This document shows positions 63,111 to 64,000 of a DNA stretch of 64,000 nt, piece after piece. Where the stretch lies: assembly GCF_026262505.1 (NCBI RefSeq), contig NC_067206.1, positions 17,319,319 through 17,383,318 of the forward strand. The letters are read 5' to 3'. Position 1 is the stretch's first letter. Each line of letters begins with the position of its first letter. The DNA comes from Trichomonas vaginalis G3 (lineage: Eukaryota > Parabasalia > Trichomonadida > Trichomonadidae). The notes beneath the pieces were generated by a model that made no database searches, was not told the origin of the DNA, and saw only the letters and a program-made list of their open reading frames with translations. A program made the translations under genes and the position numbers.

Positions 63111-63965
63111 GCATTTCTATACCATGCGTAAACTGTCATGTAAGGTGGCATGTAGTCTTTACTTTGTCCCGTTGTTTGCGTATATCCTGAAACGCGATGT
63201 GTATGGTTTCCTCCTCCCTCAGTGTTACTCCAGTAACAATCTATAGCAAACTTAACGTTGTCTTTAACATCATATCCTTTACCTTTTATCATTGCTGACC
63301 AATCCCAATATCTATGCTTATGCCAACCTGCTTGAGATGTACTTAAATCTATGTAGTGACTATGTGCAGGTAAATTTTCACCTGAAATCGTTTTACTTCC
63401 ACCTGTTTCCTTTGAAGAGTTTGCACAATACAAAAACCTGTCGACTATTTGAGTCCAAGTTCCAAAACCCAGAACTGTTTCTGGTCTGGTAGAGTTCATT
63501 GACGTATAAATAGAGCCTATAGGATATATGTTTGAAGTATTTCTGTCTTTAATGTTTGAAGCTCTGTTTTGTCTGCTTTCTTGTCATATAAATCTTGAGC
63601 AGTGAATTTAATATTATGTTCATCCTTCATGACATAAACATCTTTACATCTAATGTTTCTCATCGTCGTTATGTCGTCATCCGATGTTAAACCTTGTGGA
63701 AAGTTAGGAGGTTTACAATATATTGCATCCCCACCAGTTTCTTCAACCGTTCCTTCAATACTTTCTATAGCAACAGTTGTAAAACTTGTATGTGTATGAG
63801 TCTTTTTGCTTTCTTCTCTAACTCATCGTTAACATATTTTATCTGCTTTAAGGTCTAAACATCCTGAAACCCATCCTGTATCGGCTTTAACTTTAAAAGT
63901 CTTCGATGTCCATTCATGGTACCAGTCAACCCTTTCTTTCATTTCGTTAATCTTTTTCATCCACA
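63107..63965 (-). pseudogene. Tail fibre, Mav2 copy, partial
   Basis: The C-terminal collar-type domain is open at 63107-63499 (QIVDRFLYCANSSKETGGSK, SGENLPAHSHYID, ending YAWYRNA) and matches Mav1. Upstream of about 63450 the sequence departs from Mav1: IYTSMNSTRPETVLGFGTWT replaces IYTSMEARGPQVMFGVGAWE. The shaft that follows is different but still has HTHTSF and KADK-like fragments in broken frames up to the gap. The stop interlocks with the integrase stop (3-bp overlap). The N terminus lies beyond the window. Confidence 0.7.
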
Positions 63966-64000
63966 NNNNNNNNNNNNNNNNNNNNNNNNNNNNNNNNNNN
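63966..64000. other. Assembly gap
   Basis: Run of N; nothing can be said. Confidence 1.

Larger units (their letters stand above)
41391..63965 (+). mobile_element. Maverick/Polinton element Mav2, runs off window
   Basis: At least 22.6 kb, from a GC-rich terminal repeat at 41391 to the Ns at 63966. It carries the gene set expected of a virus-like self-synthesising transposon: major-capsid candidate, second jelly-roll candidate, packaging ATPase, SF3 helicase, PolB and rve integrase, plus KilA-N, HNH and fibre genes. I did not find the adenovirus-type cysteine protease common in other Polintons. The part from 57698 on duplicates Mav1. One short transposon (61358-62011) is inserted. Many frameshifts. 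Confidence 0.9.

Noticed and set aside
63111-63246. C-terminal extension of the Mav2 integrase
   Set aside because: It is produced by a single missing A near 62985 and reads the fibre gene in antisense. The Mav1 copy shows the correct tail and stop.

Overview
ORGANISM. The window looks like nuclear DNA of Trichomonas vaginalis or a very close trichomonad. It is AT-rich and contains no ordinary host gene that I can recognise. Almost everything is mobile DNA of the kinds known from that genome: two Maverick/Polinton elements, a MULE transposase, IS-like DDE-integrase transposons with short non-autonomous derivatives, hairpin arrays and a giant satellite palindrome. All species and family calls rest on motif reading, not on database searches. 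LAYOUT. 1-1,040: hairpins and AT-rich DNA. 1,041-10,852: right half of a Maverick (Mav1), truncated on its left, with a family B DNA polymerase, an rve-type integrase, a phage-like tail fibre, small virion-type proteins, a D12-class adenine methyltransferase and the terminal inverted repeat (TIR). 10,853-21,916: transposon graveyard with short elements A-D, a broken MULE transposase, an element with ~155-bp GGGAAAACCGC inverted repeats, and hairpin clusters. 21,917-35,353: a 13.4-kb palindrome, arms 7.5 and 5.9 kb, made of satellite repeats, about 30 AGATCT-centred inverted-repeat modules and fragments of Maverick-type genes. 35,354-41,390: two D34E transposase genes and a tandem array of 12 strictly alternating hairpins. 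41,391-63,965: a second Maverick (Mav2) running off the right edge into Ns, with its left TIR, structural genes including a major-capsid candidate, an SF3 helicase, an A32/FtsK-type packaging ATPase, KilA-N, HNH, PolB, integrase and the start of the fibre gene. HOW IT FITS. Mav1 and Mav2 share about 5.1 kb (1,041-6,110 versus 57,698-63,450) in the same orientation. Mav2 therefore supplies the left and middle, and Mav1 the right end, of one virus-like element of roughly 27 kb. PolB would replicate it, the integrase insert it, the ATPase and capsid proteins package it, the fibre possibly attach it to a target, and KilA-N and the methyltransferase act on DNA. Most large Maverick genes carry one or more single-base frameshifts. 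The lesions differ between the two copies, so each copy marks the breaks of the other; they may be decay or homopolymer sequencing errors. MOST UNUSUAL. (1) Two structurally distinct hairpin classes alternate I-II-I-II in a transposase gene, inside a whole transposon family and in several decayed clusters. (2) Modules of the form X..X..X-AGATCT-X', whose flanking word X changes in concert on both sides, occur about 30 times in the palindrome and once next to a Maverick KilA-N gene, which suggests a self-regulatory operator amplified into a satellite. (3) The palindrome looks like a head-to-head amplified derivative of Maverick pieces.
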